Origin: Winogradskyella sp. UBA3174
GTDB taxonomy: Bacteria > Bacteroidota > Bacteroidia > Flavobacteriales > Flavobacteriaceae
Assembly: GCF_002364335.1 (NCBI RefSeq)
Contig: NZ_DEXW01000037.1
Span: 1-64,000 of the forward strand
DNA: 64,000 nucleotides
Reading direction: 5' to 3'
Shown here: one piece after another, positions 1-8,632 of the stretch
Layout: each line of letters begins with the position of its first letter
Numbering within the stretch: position 1 is the first letter of the stretch
Notes under the pieces: generated by a model
Databases searched by the model: none
What the model was told of the DNA's origin: nothing
What the model saw: the letters and a program-made list of their open reading frames with translations, nothing else
Position numbers and translations under genes: made by a program

Positions 1-52
1 TAAAATTATGTAGCCTTATTTCAAGACGGGTCAAAATGTTTTACAACGGGTT

Positions 53-180
53 CGTGTATGGTTAGTTGCGTTGGCTAGCAACTAATTTAGCAAAAGAAAA
101 CGAACCAGAGGAAATTCCGAAGGAATTTCCAAGTAGGCGAGGACTGAGCAATTGATTATACACGTTGTTACCCAACGTTT
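53..180. repeat. Structured intergenic repeat with nested hairpins (left cassette border)
   Basis: Three sets of complementary arms are visible. An outer 7-bp stem pairs CGTGTAT (53-59) with ATACACG (158-164). Inside it are an 8-bp hairpin (TTAGTTGC 62-69 with GCAACTAA 78-85) and a 9-bp hairpin with a 3-nt loop (GGAAATTCC 110-118 with GGAATTTCC 122-130). The right end, 165-179, is TTGTTACCCAACGTT, which recurs inverted at 1035-1049 on the other side of the DUF2199 gene. The last codons and stop of that gene lie inside this border. It looks like a mobile or recombinogenic repeat, but its class is unknown. Confidence 0.6.
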
Positions 181-1019
181 TTCATCATTTCGTTTATCCG
201 ATTTTCTGCTTCTTTTTTTGAAATTCCGTTGTAATAATCTCTAACAAATTGATGATCAAAATCTTCATGTGGAAAAATTTCTGGTCTGTCATTTCCGCTT
301 TTTGTCATTACATCGCACGGAATTGAAGACGTATCTCCATATTCAGCGATATTGCTACATAACCAACCAAAAAATCCAGTTTCGTAATTCAGATTATTGA
401 AATTCTCTTTATAATCTAAATAACTTTTTTCGCTTAACGACACCCAAAGCCCATATTCCAGCGTTTCGCAAGCGTCATTTATTTTTTGAGTAAGAGTTAC
501 TCTTATAAATTTATCAACTTGGTCTTCGTGTTGAATTTCACAAAAGTCCGTGTCTAATTGTCCAATTTCCGACTTTTCATTATCAGAAAGACAATCGTAA
601 TTAGCTGGTGATTTAAAAGCCAAAGCAGGCCATTCCGAATGCACTTTTCCACATTCATTGCAACGAAATTCTTTTTCAGTTTTTATTCTGTTGAACAATT
701 CAGTTTCGTTTCTCTTAAAAGGTGGTTGTGCTATAATTCCCTCCCAATGTTCATCTATTTCGGGGAATTTTTTTAGCAATTCATTCATAAAATCCCGCCA
801 ACCAATAAAATCTTCTGTTGTGATTGCTATTTTATTTTCAGCTTCGATATTAAGACAAATTTCATCAACTGTAAATCTATCAAATTTGAAACCAATTAGC
901 TTGTCAATTTCATTCCATTCGAATTGAGTAATTTCTCCATTGTAATTAACGACAAATCCGTTTTCAGTCAATTCAACCTTTTCAATTCGTTTTTTATTTT
1001 TCAATTTTTTCCAAAACAT
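168..1019 (-). CDS. DUF2199 domain-containing protein
   Basis: A soluble protein of 283 residues without signal peptide or membrane segment. From about residue 117 it has the DUF2199 pattern: a CNECGKVH zinc-knuckle-like pair of cysteines, then WPALAFKSP and a later LDTDFC block. Residues 1-110 form a separate lysine- and aromatic-rich region that may be a small beta domain of the kind seen in immunity-type proteins; that is inference. The gene stands alone between 15-bp imperfect inverted repeats (165-179 and 1035-1049), and its last five codons fall in the left repeat, so it resembles a cassette payload. Function is unknown. The DUF2199 call is fairly secure from the motif order. Confidence 0.75.
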   Translation of the reverse strand: MFWKKLKNKKRIEKVELTENGFVVNYNGEITQFEWNEIDKLIGFKFDRFTVDEICLNIEAENKIAITTEDFIGWRDFMNELLKKFPEIDEHWEGIIAQPPFKRNETELFNRIKTEKEFRCNECGKVHSEWPALAFKSPANYDCLSDNEKSEIGQLDTDFCEIQHEDQVDKFIRVTLTQKINDACETLEYGLWVSLSEKSYLDYKENFNNLNYETGFFGWLCSNIAEYGDTSSIPCDVMTKSGNDRPEIFPHEDFDHQFVRDYYNGISKKEAENRINEMMKNVG

Positions 1020-1034
1020 TGTAGTCGGTTTTCA

Positions 1035-1049
1035 AATGTTGGGTAACAA
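1035..1049. repeat. Right inverted repeat of the DUF2199 cassette
   Basis: AATGTTGGGTAACAA is the reverse complement of 165-179 with one mismatch. It lies 16 bp upstream of the DUF2199 start codon, so the gene sits between the two arms. Confidence 0.6.
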
Positions 1050-1171
1050 TTAAATATAGTTAATAACTAAATCCGCACTTTAGCAGTTGATTAACGAAGT
1101 TGGATGAAAAATTTCAAAAAGACAAATAATTTAATAAGATTACAAACCAAGTTCAGAACAAAAACTGGATA

Positions 1172-1204
1172 AAAAAAGCCTGAATTTAGATTCAGGCTTT
1201 TTTT
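1172..1204 (-). terminator. Rho-independent terminator, probably bidirectional
   Basis: A GCCTGAAT (1178-1185) / ATTCAGGC (1190-1197) stem with loop TTAG is flanked by an A-run on the left and a T-run on the right. It ends the minus-strand cluster that begins at 5720 and could also stop plus-strand transcripts. Confidence 0.8.
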
Positions 1205-1820
1205 ATTTCTTAATTCTTAAGGAATTCCACATGAGCTTAATTAAATCTCGGCCACCATCTTCAACATCAAGATTTACATTAACATTCATTGTCATAATAA
1301 GCAAGCCTTCATCCTTTATGCCATGCGCGGCAATTTCATAGATTTCTCTTTCCCCTTTATATTCTAAAACAGCTTTTAAGATTTTAATAATTTCACCAGA
1401 AATTAATGTTTTTTCGTAGTCTTCACGCTTCATCGTGTAACCATAACTAACACTCTCTTTTGTCACTTCATTAAGCATCATTTCTTGAAGCATAGAAGGA
1501 TTAAATGAATCGTACTTCTGAACAATAATACCAGAACCTCCTGCGGTAATTAACATTAATTGCTCTATACCTTCTTCTACAACAACTCTTGAAACTTTGT
1601 GCTTCTTCGTATATTTAAGCTGAAAGAAATCTTCATCTAATACAAGTGTGTCTTTTTTCTTAAGCTCAATTTCTACAGATTTCCCCTTAACTTTAATTTT
1701 TCGGCTACCATCTAGCTCCATTTCATAAGATTCGCCATCTATAGTGATAATGTAATCCTTTTGAGCACTTAGGTTGAGCACGTAAAAAAGTGAAATAATG
1801 AAAAACAAGTTAAGTTTCAT
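1203..1820 (-). CDS. Hypothetical secreted protein
   Basis: The protein has 205 residues, with an N-terminal signal peptide ending near LNLSAQ (about residues 1-19). The mature part is rich in lysine, glutamate and beta-strand-like stretches and has no cysteine pair, membrane segment or motif that I recognise. It is the last gene before the terminator at 1172-1204 and follows the HMA-domain gene by 33 nt. It may therefore be cotranscribed with the metal-handling cluster, although nothing in its sequence points to metal binding. Family unknown. Confidence 0.65.
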   Translation of the reverse strand: MKLNLFFIISLFYVLNLSAQKDYIITIDGESYEMELDGSRKIKVKGKSVEIELKKKDTLVLDEDFFQLKYTKKHKVSRVVVEEGIEQLMLITAGGSGIIVQKYDSFNPSMLQEMMLNEVTKESVSYGYTMKREDYEKTLISGEIIKILKAVLEYKGEREIYEIAAHGIKDEGLLIMTMNVNVNLDVEDGGRDLIKLMWNSLRIKK

Positions 1821-1853
1821 AAAACTATTTTAAATGTTGGTTTATAGTAAATT

Positions 1854-2225
1854 CTAATTTCCTTTTGTTTTACCACCTTCATGATCTTTCTTAACATCTG
1901 CATCACGATACTTGCAACATGGGTGTACAGAATTATATTGCTCTTCGGTCGCTTTTATCTCCTTGGTATCATGACCAACAGCAGCTAAGTTTTTAGAAAT
2001 TATTTTTATGTTCGTTTTACGAGCGTCAAAAATTAGTTTTAACTCATGCGTATCTACATTCCATACCGCAGACTTTACACCCTTAGTTCTTATTGAAGCT
2101 TTTTCGATACGCTCTTTACACATCTCACAAACACCATCGACTTCAATTGAAGTTTTTTCGTTTTTGTTTTGTGCAAATGCTAGTGTTGTTACTAATAACG
2201 TAAATATTAAAATTACTTTTTTCAT
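1854..2225 (-). CDS. Periplasmic heavy-metal-associated (HMA) domain protein
   Basis: The protein has 123 residues. A signal peptide (about 1-19, ending LAFAQ) is followed by a ferredoxin-like HMA domain whose metal-binding CEMC pair is at C33 and C36 in the usual GxCxxC setting. A second cysteine pair (HPCCKYRD) lies near the histidine- and lysine-rich C terminus and could be an additional soft-metal site. HMA domains bind Cu(I), Zn(II) or Hg(II) and pass them to partners. It lies 45 nt downstream of the TonB-dependent receptor gene and two genes from a second HMA protein, so a role in periplasmic metal transfer for that uptake or efflux system is a reasonable inference. Confidence 0.85.
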   Translation of the reverse strand: MKKVILIFTLLVTTLAFAQNKNEKTSIEVDGVCEMCKERIEKASIRTKGVKSAVWNVDTHELKLIFDARKTNIKIISKNLAAVGHDTKEIKATEEQYNSVHPCCKYRDADVKKDHEGGKTKGN

Positions 2226-2269
2226 GTTGTTTTATTTTTAATTATTAAGATTTCTGCTTTAGCAGGTAT

Positions 2270-4504
2270 TTATTTTATTTTATAACGTAAGCCTGCGTAA
2301 TACATACTTCCAAAAATTGGGCCATACACAAAGTTACTATCAAAATTTGAACCAAATGGATTATCTGGACTAATAATTGGATTGTCTTGCCTTACATTAG
2401 TTACATTTTCACCACCTAAATATACTTCAAATTTCGGAGAAAACACCTTTGTAACTTGGAGATTTAAGGTTCCTACAGTTGGCGAATAGTCATCTAATTG
2501 AAATTCTGTAGCACTCAACTCTGTACTCGGAAAACGTTGTGAATCTAGCCAATTATAAGTCGCATCAAATTTCCAATGCGCTCCATTTTCTTTTTCAACT
2601 GTTTCATAAGAACCGTTAACAAATACACGATTTTGGGGTATTAATGGTTTTTCTAATTGGCCAGATGTGTAGTCCGTTTTAATATCATAATGCTTGTAGG
2701 CTGTTCTTAAATCGAAACCTTCAAATACGTTATAATTAAATTCAAACTGAAAACTATTGGCATAGCTATCACCTTCAAGATTATAAAAGTTCACTTCAAA
2801 CGGGTTTTCCCAATCGACAACAATTTGATTCTGAAAATCGGTTCTGTAAAAATCTAGAGTAATATCTGCTTTTCTGTCAAATAGATTAAAGCCTTGCAAA
2901 TAACTTACACCATAGTTCCAAGCAATTTCAGGATCTAAACCATAAATTTTTCCACCTGCATTTGTAATATTTATTTGCCTAGAACTCGAAAACATGTTCT
3001 GATTCTCAGCAAAAATATTAGCACTTCGCTTACCTCTACCCACAGAAAATCGCAATGCAGATTTCTCCCAAGGCGTGTAGCGTAAGTGAAAACGTGGAGT
3101 TATAAAGAAACCAAGCCTATTGTGTTGGTCTGCTCTTAGACCTACTGTAAAGGTTAATTTATCTAAGTTATCGTAAGCATATTCAAAAAAAGCACCTACT
3201 GAATTCTCTGTACGCTCGTAAGTATCTGTATTTACGACTTCATTATAATGATCGTAAGTAAAACTCAGACCTGTCTTTACCTTATGCCTAGAATCGGAAA
3301 TAATACTATTATAAACCAAGTTTGAATAGAAACTGTTGTGTTTAATATCATAGGTATTCAAACCAAAATAAGACTCTTGCTTATGGTGACTAAAAGCGGT
3401 CTGAAACCCTAAGCTTTGGTAAGGTATAGCTGGGTTTACATAGCCTAATTTAGTAGTTACCTCAAAACGCTCTGTATCGATTTCACTTCCCCAAAAGTTA
3501 GTTGTACCTCTATCACGCTCTGGATTAAAATCTACTTGACCAGACTGTGTGTTATCATTAAGGTATCTCAAGTTAATAAAGCTCACAACACCTTTTTCTC
3601 CATTAGTGTACTGCCAACGATTCATCACATTTATTTGTTTCTTTAAAGGAACATCTAAGAATGAATCATCGTTTCTATCGAACTTCTGATCTCTTAAATT
3701 ACCATGTAGATACAAACCTGTACTCCACTTATCGGACACCTTTTGATTTATATGCGTATTTAACTCTAAACGACCATTTGCACCAGCATAAGCGTTAACA
3801 AATAACCTATCGTCAGTTGTTGGCTTAACCATTTCTGCATTAATTTGACCTGCGATACTTTCAAAACCATTAACCACACTACCAGATCCTTTTGTAATCT
3901 GAATACTTTCTACCCAAGTACCCGGAATAAAACTCAATCCATAAGCTTGTGATGCACCTCGAATTGCAGGCACATTTTCAGTTGTAATTAAAATATACGG
4001 TGAATCTAATCCCAACATCTTAATTTGTCGTGTACCTGAAACAGCATCTGCAAAATTAACATCTATAGACGGATTGGTTTCAAAACTTTCTGACAGATTA
4101 CAACAGGCTGCTTTTAACAATTCGTCACTACTTACAAAAAGCGTATTAGCTGCTCTTAAGTAAGATCTCGATGTCGCTTTTTTCCTAGAGGTTACCGTTA
4201 CGGCATCTAACTCGTCTGACGCTTGTAACACATGCTTAATATATTTATTCTCTGTTACTGTTATGGTATCCGTTTTAAAACCAACATAACTAATAACAAG
4301 CTTACTATATGAGAATTTATAAGGTAGTGTAAATGAACCATCTTCATTAGTTATTGTACCTACGGTAGAGTTTGCCCAATACACATTAGCACCTGGCAAA
4401 GGACTTTCTTTAGCACTACTCGCTTCTAATACAACGCCTTCTAATTGTTCTTGAGAAACTGCAAACAAAGGCAGCATCAGACATAAAACTATTAACTTTT
4501 TCAT
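2270..4504 (-). CDS. TonB-dependent outer-membrane receptor, metal-locus type
   Basis: The protein has 744 residues. A signal peptide (about 1-18) is followed by a carboxypeptidase-regulatory-like beta domain (about 20-100, with GANVYW and GSFTL blocks), a plug (about 115-230) and a C-terminal beta barrel ending in an aromatic residue pattern (YAGLRYKIK). The plug carries adjacent cysteines C134-C135 (KAACCNLSESF), unusual in an outer-membrane receptor and suggestive of a soft-metal ligand. The stop overlaps nothing downstream, but the start region overlaps the end of the HMA-MauE gene by 4 nt (ATGA), implying translational coupling. Substrate is unknown; neighbours suggest copper or another thiophilic metal rather than a siderophore. 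Confidence 0.9.
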   Translation of the reverse strand: MKKLIVLCLMLPLFAVSQEQLEGVVLEASSAKESPLPGANVYWANSTVGTITNEDGSFTLPYKFSYSKLVISYVGFKTDTITVTENKYIKHVLQASDELDAVTVTSRKKATSRSYLRAANTLFVSSDELLKAACCNLSESFETNPSIDVNFADAVSGTRQIKMLGLDSPYILITTENVPAIRGASQAYGLSFIPGTWVESIQITKGSGSVVNGFESIAGQINAEMVKPTTDDRLFVNAYAGANGRLELNTHINQKVSDKWSTGLYLHGNLRDQKFDRNDDSFLDVPLKKQINVMNRWQYTNGEKGVVSFINLRYLNDNTQSGQVDFNPERDRGTTNFWGSEIDTERFEVTTKLGYVNPAIPYQSLGFQTAFSHHKQESYFGLNTYDIKHNSFYSNLVYNSIISDSRHKVKTGLSFTYDHYNEVVNTDTYERTENSVGAFFEYAYDNLDKLTFTVGLRADQHNRLGFFITPRFHLRYTPWEKSALRFSVGRGKRSANIFAENQNMFSSSRQINITNAGGKIYGLDPEIAWNYGVSYLQGFNLFDRKADITLDFYRTDFQNQIVVDWENPFEVNFYNLEGDSYANSFQFEFNYNVFEGFDLRTAYKHYDIKTDYTSGQLEKPLIPQNRVFVNGSYETVEKENGAHWKFDATYNWLDSQRFPSTELSATEFQLDDYSPTVGTLNLQVTKVFSPKFEVYLGGENVTNVRQDNPIISPDNPFGSNFDSNFVYGPIFGSMYYAGLRYKIK

Positions 4505-5226
4505 AAACTCATAGTTTTAAATAGCATTATTATTGCCATTGTTATCATTATTGTATTCTCTATAAATGTGGCTTTTGTCATTGGTAGTTTTAAAGCTGTA
4601 CCTAGACAAGCACATTGAATTGATTTTTTGTTGAGTAACGTTTTGGTAACTCCAAACGTTGTAATACCCAAAACTATTAGTGTAACTATTAGTGCGATAT
4701 CCGTTTGAAAACGGAATAAAAACATAAGACCTAAAGCAACTTCAATAAAAGGATAAACCCAACCATAGGCCGGAATCGCTTTTGTAAGAGGATCGTACAT
4801 TTTAAAGCTATTGGAAAAGCCTTTAAGATCTAATAATTTAAAAAAGCTAAAAACGATATAAAATAGGCCCATAAAATCAAGCATAAAACCACTCGTATCC
4901 CAAGGGTTTCTATTTAATAATAAAGCTGCTATTATGAGGTAACTTATAATTAAAAATAATGGAAACAGTTGCTTTAATTCACTTTGACTTTTAGTTTCAG
5001 TACTATTAAAACTATTTGCCTCTATTTTTTCTGAAATTTTAAATTTGTCTGAAAGCACATTTTGAAGAGTTTTGAGGTCTAAATGTGTTTTCATGCTTAT
5101 GATTGCTTCCTTAGCTTCAAGATTTACAGAAATATTTTCAATATTTGGGAGTACTGAAAGTGATTCTTCGACCGAAGATTTGCAACCGTTACAGGTCATA
5201 CCTGAAACGTTATATGTATGTTTCAT
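4501..5226 (-). CDS. HMA domain fused to MauE/DoxX-like membrane protein
   Basis: From the preferred ATG at 5226 the protein begins MKHTYNVSGMTCNGCKSS, an HMA metal-binding motif with C12 and C15. The in-frame ATG at 5280 would add 18 residues (MSITRYY...) that do not belong to the domain, so I place the start at 5226. After the HMA domain (about 1-70) come four hydrophobic segments typical of MauE/DoxX-type proteins, with QCACLG cysteines near the C-terminal end. This fusion would link cytoplasmic or membrane-proximal metal capture to a small membrane module. It overlaps the receptor gene by 4 nt. Transport direction cannot be told from sequence. Confidence 0.85.
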   Translation of the reverse strand: MKHTYNVSGMTCNGCKSSVEESLSVLPNIENISVNLEAKEAIISMKTHLDLKTLQNVLSDKFKISEKIEANSFNSTETKSQSELKQLFPLFLIISYLIIAALLLNRNPWDTSGFMLDFMGLFYIVFSFFKLLDLKGFSNSFKMYDPLTKAIPAYGWVYPFIEVALGLMFLFRFQTDIALIVTLIVLGITTFGVTKTLLNKKSIQCACLGTALKLPMTKATFIENTIMITMAIIMLFKTMSL

Positions 5227-5303
5227 TTGTTTATTTAATTTTGAAATTTTAATACTTAAGTAGTATCTAGTTATAGACACTGAATCTTAAAATATTAGGT
5301 GAA

Positions 5304-5720
5304 TCAAATTAAATAGGACTCATCTAAGACTTGTATGTCTTTAATGAGTAAAGGTGGTAAGTAATCATCTTTTGGAATAACCGAAGACAGTATGTCTTCA
5401 AAACGGTTTAAGTATATATAACTAAATGAAAAGAGTAATTGTTTTTGTATATCTTCTAAGTCTTCAAACGAATTGATTGTTAATTGGCTCAAACCTTCTA
5501 TAACTTCTATTTCGTCCTTACAACACGATTTTTTTGATATGTCCGTTTTATCAAAAACAGAAACAGTATCGTCTGTACATTTTTCAATCTCAGTAAATAC
5601 AGCAACATCAATCAACACATCTCCACAAAAATGCTTTTCTATCGTTAAAGAAAACGTAGAAAACAAAACCAAAAGCGATAATGCAATTGAAAAGACTTTA
5701 TATGCTACTGAAAATTTCAC
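5304..5720 (-). CDS. HYC_CC_PP family protein
   Basis: The protein has 138 residues. A hydrophobic signal segment (about 5-27) is followed by the three landmarks that name this family: H30-F31-C32, the cysteine pair C66-C67 (KKSCCKDE) and P122-P123 (YLPPLL). Biochemical function is not established. It is the first gene of the minus-strand cluster with the HMA-MauE protein and the TonB receptor, and its conserved His and Cys residues fit a metal-binding periplasmic partner. That role is inference from context. Confidence 0.85.
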   Translation of the reverse strand: MKFSVAYKVFSIALSLLVLFSTFSLTIEKHFCGDVLIDVAVFTEIEKCTDDTVSVFDKTDISKKSCCKDEIEVIEGLSQLTINSFEDLEDIQKQLLFSFSYIYLNRFEDILSSVIPKDDYLPPLLIKDIQVLDESYLI

Positions 5721-5771
5721 AGTGCAAACCTACAAAATAATTAAATATCTAACTTTGCTATTAGACTATTA

Positions 5772-6200
5772 TTAACGTTTTAAGTTATGATAATAAAATG
5801 CTGGAAGTAATATTAATATTAGAATTGGTTGAATTAAAAACCGTCTAAGATTAAAGAATAAATAATAATCTTCTTGCCTCGGATTAATTACAAAATACAG
5901 AAATGGAATTATTAAAAATACATAAGCTGCAGCATATATTAAAACTGAAAATTTAATGATACCATTATCTTTAAATACTAGGTATAAAATTCCTAACGAA
6001 GCTAATGCATTAAACAAATATCTTAGGGTTGTATAAAACACAAGTTTAGCAACTTCTCGCCTTGGATTATCCATATATAGATAGTCGTTTTCAAAAAAGG
6101 TAAGATAGGGATCATAGAATAACACATCTTCAAATACACGTATGCAGACTAGCACAACAAATAAAATAGCAACACATATGTAGCGCATTAATTTAGACAT
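5772..6200 (-). CDS. Exosortase F system-associated membrane protein
   Basis: The protein has 142 residues with about four hydrophobic segments (roughly 7-22, 55-78, 83-105, 118-138) and a conserved soluble stretch FYDPYLTFFENDYL after the first. This matches the small partner found immediately downstream of xrtF in Flavobacteriaceae. Its start overlaps the 3' end of xrtF by 8 nt, so the two are almost certainly coexpressed. The partner's molecular role is unknown. Confidence 0.85.
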   Translation of the reverse strand: MSKLMRYICVAILFVVLVCIRVFEDVLFYDPYLTFFENDYLYMDNPRREVAKLVFYTTLRYLFNALASLGILYLVFKDNGIIKFSVLIYAAAYVFLIIPFLYFVINPRQEDYYLFFNLRRFLIQPILILILLPAFYYHNLKR

Positions 6201-6744
6201 TGCTTTTTATGTTTTTAGAAAACCTATTAACCCAAAACATCCAAAGTAAGAAAACAGTACCATAAATAAATAATGGAAAAATAACAGTATGAAGCACTTC
6301 TCGTCTCCATGGGTAATGAAATAAACCTACAGATAAAATAACAATACGGATAAGATTAAACGTATAGATAATAATACTACCTGCCAGACAATACATTATA
6401 GTTGTTTTAAATTTACTTGCAAAAGCTGTAATAAATGCTATAAATAATATAATTATACTCGCCGCATTACAACCCTCTATAACTCTAGCTACATATTTTC
6501 CATTAATTATAACTTTTATTGAAGGCTCATTAGGGTGTGGTAAAACACTTGCATTATAACCAATACTATTTAGTAGGGAATTAGTTTGGTTTGCTACCAA
6601 ATTTGTAATATAATCTGGGTAAAATTCAGAACTATTAGATAAATCTAAATATAGATTATACGCATAAATCAACACTATATAAACCCCTGAAAAAGTGATT
6701 ATAAATCTAATTACTAGTTTATATTGTTTTAATAACTCCCTCAA
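6193..6744 (-). CDS. xrtF: Exosortase family protein XrtF
   Basis: The protein has 183 residues, the compact size of the F type. It is an integral membrane cysteine transpeptidase-like protein expected to process C-terminal sorting signals at the inner membrane. The catalytic triad pattern is visible: C92 in VIEGCNAAS, R133 in FNLIRIVILS and H152 in REVLHTVIFP, each next to a transmembrane helix. The neighbouring gene overlaps it and encodes the known associated protein. No protein with an obvious PEP-CTERM-type tail is encoded within the window, so its substrates lie elsewhere. Confidence 0.92.
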   Translation of the reverse strand: MRELLKQYKLVIRFIITFSGVYIVLIYAYNLYLDLSNSSEFYPDYITNLVANQTNSLLNSIGYNASVLPHPNEPSIKVIINGKYVARVIEGCNAASIIILFIAFITAFASKFKTTIMYCLAGSIIIYTFNLIRIVILSVGLFHYPWRREVLHTVIFPLFIYGTVFLLWMFWVNRFSKNIKSNV

Positions 6745-6838
6745 AAAAATAAGTAATGTTAGTTTGATGTTAAATTTATAAAAACTGCATTTTATAACTG
6801 TACATTTTGAATACTTTTACAAAAATTTTTATAAATCG

Positions 6839-7297
6839 ATGACGCTGCAAGAATTAAAGCCTAAAATAAAATCAATTATTAAAGAAGAAAACCTGAGTAT
6901 TGACGAACGTTTATTGAATATCTGCGAAATCCTAGAAGCACATATCGAATACTATAACTGGGTAGGTTTTTATTTTAAAAATGGTGACAAAGACGAGCTT
7001 AAGCTTGGACCTTATGTTGGGGAGCCAACAGATCATACCATAATACCATTTGGAAAAGGAATTTGTGGGCAAGTCGCTGTTACTAATCAGAATTTTGTAG
7101 TGCCAGATGTTACTGCTCAAGACAACTATATTGCATGTAGTATTACGGTAAAAGCTGAAATTGTAATTCCTGTTTTTATTAATGGAGAAAACATTGGCCA
7201 AATAGACATTGACTCTAATACACCAGATCCTTTTACAGAAGCAGATGAGCGTTTCTTAGAATTTGTTTGCAAGGAAGTTGCAAAACTAATGGCTTAG
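6839..7297 (+). CDS. GAF domain protein, free methionine-(R)-sulfoxide reductase-like
   Basis: The protein has 152 residues and is a single GAF domain of the fRMsr type: NWVGFYF, FGKGICGQVA, DNYIACS and GQIDIDS blocks in the usual order. The E. coli enzyme uses three cysteines; here the second and third equivalents are present with conserved spacing (C76 and C100) but the first is H66. Free methionine sulfoxide reductase activity is therefore likely but not assured, since two cysteines can still form the catalytic disulfide. It is a single gene, convergent with the permease gene that ends 9 nt away. Confidence 0.85.
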   Translation: MTLQELKPKIKSIIKEENLSIDERLLNICEILEAHIEYYNWVGFYFKNGDKDELKLGPYVGEPTDHTIIPFGKGICGQVAVTNQNFVVPDVTAQDNYIACSITVKAEIVIPVFINGENIGQIDIDSNTPDPFTEADERFLEFVCKEVAKLMA

Positions 7298-7305
7298 ACA
7301 ATAGA

Positions 7306-8559
7306 CTATATACCTGTTCTAATGGCTTCAACAGGATCTAAACGCGATGCAGAAAGAGCAGGAATGACTCCAGATATTAATCCTATAAACGATGCTATAA
7401 GAAAGCCTATTAGCATATTTTTTAATGATAATATAAATTCAAAATCATCAGAAAAGCTATTACCAGCTAATGTCCCTAGCCAAACTAATAATAAACCAAT
7501 AAGTCCACCAACTACAGCTAATATTACTGCTTCAAATAAAAATTGAAATAAAATAAATCGGTTTTTAGCACCTAAAGACTTTTGAATTCCAATAAGATTG
7601 GTACGTTCTTTTACACTAACAAACATAATATTTGCAATACCAAAACCTCCAACAAGTAATGAAAAGCCACTGATAATCCAACCTATAAGATTCATTGTAC
7701 CAATAATTCCATCGATGGTATCTTGTAACCCAGCTATAACAGTTACAAAAAATGAATCTATTTCATCTGGTTTTAAACCTCGTTTGTTTCTTAATACTTG
7801 TGAGATCTCTGCCTTTAAACCTTCTATATCAGCATCCTCTTTAGGCTTAATAATTACAATATTGCTAAAGTTCTTATTATTATCACCAAATCTATTTCTT
7901 ACATAATTAGCTGGTAAAAAAATAGAAACGTCATTACTATCTCCAAAAAGCCCTGAGCCCTGTTTTTTAACCACTCCAATTACGGTGAATTTTTGACCAT
8001 ACAGTCTTACCTTTTTTCCAATAGGCTCAAATTCTCCAAACAATGATTTTGCTATTTCAGAACCAATAACAACGACTGGTCTACCTGCATTAGACTCTGA
8101 CTCTGTATAAAATCTACCTTTGTCAAATTCTAACACTTGAATATCTGTAAACTCATTTGAAACTACTACTGTATTAACACTACTGACGAGCTCAGATTCA
8201 TACCTTATATTTTCGCGTTTCACAAACAATTGAAAAGCGACATCTTCTGCTCCTGATAGATTAGATTTAAGATACTTATACTCATTAAAGGATATTTGGT
8301 CAAACTGTTCTCGTTTCCAACGTGGTACATCAGTTGGTCCAAAAGAAAAACTTGCCAAATACATGGTGTTACTGTCTAAAGAATTTAGTTGAGATTTAAT
8401 TTGTTTATCTAATGAATCTACAGCTGCTAAAACCGCAATAATAGAGAAGATACCAATAGTAACGCCTAAAAGAGACAAGAACGTCCTGAGTTTATTATTT
8501 CGCAAAGCATTAAAAGCAAAAGCAAAACTCTCGTTAAATAAACGTATATATAAAAACAT
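7306..8559 (-). CDS. ABC transporter permease, MacB/FtsX type
   Basis: The protein has 417 residues with the MacB layout: one N-terminal membrane helix after SLLGVTIGIFSIIAVLAAVDS (about 28-48), a large periplasmic MacB core domain (about 50-280), then three membrane helices in the FtsX domain with the KERTNLIGIQKSLGAK coupling region and the terminal SRLDPVEAIRTG signature. It is a paralogue of the gene just upstream, with long identical runs in the C-terminal half. No ATPase gene is adjacent, so the partner must be encoded elsewhere. Such systems export lipoproteins, peptides or drugs, or act in envelope signalling; the substrate is unknown. Confidence 0.88.
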   Translation of the reverse strand: MFLYIRLFNESFAFAFNALRNNKLRTFLSLLGVTIGIFSIIAVLAAVDSLDKQIKSQLNSLDSNTMYLASFSFGPTDVPRWKREQFDQISFNEYKYLKSNLSGAEDVAFQLFVKRENIRYESELVSSVNTVVVSNEFTDIQVLEFDKGRFYTESESNAGRPVVVIGSEIAKSLFGEFEPIGKKVRLYGQKFTVIGVVKKQGSGLFGDSNDVSIFLPANYVRNRFGDNNKNFSNIVIIKPKEDADIEGLKAEISQVLRNKRGLKPDEIDSFFVTVIAGLQDTIDGIIGTMNLIGWIISGFSLLVGGFGIANIMFVSVKERTNLIGIQKSLGAKNRFILFQFLFEAVILAVVGGLIGLLLVWLGTLAGNSFSDDFEFILSLKNMLIGFLIASFIGLISGVIPALSASRLDPVEAIRTGI

Positions 8560-8632
8560 TAGCCATTTCTTATTTGGATTTGAAAGATAATAGCTTTTAT
8601 ATAATTATCGTGTTACAAAAAGTATAAATATA

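Noticed and set aside
2270..4504. TonB receptor as a siderophore or SusC-type sugar receptor
   Set aside because: No SusD partner gene is present and no siderophore utilisation gene is near; all neighbours carry heavy-metal motifs.
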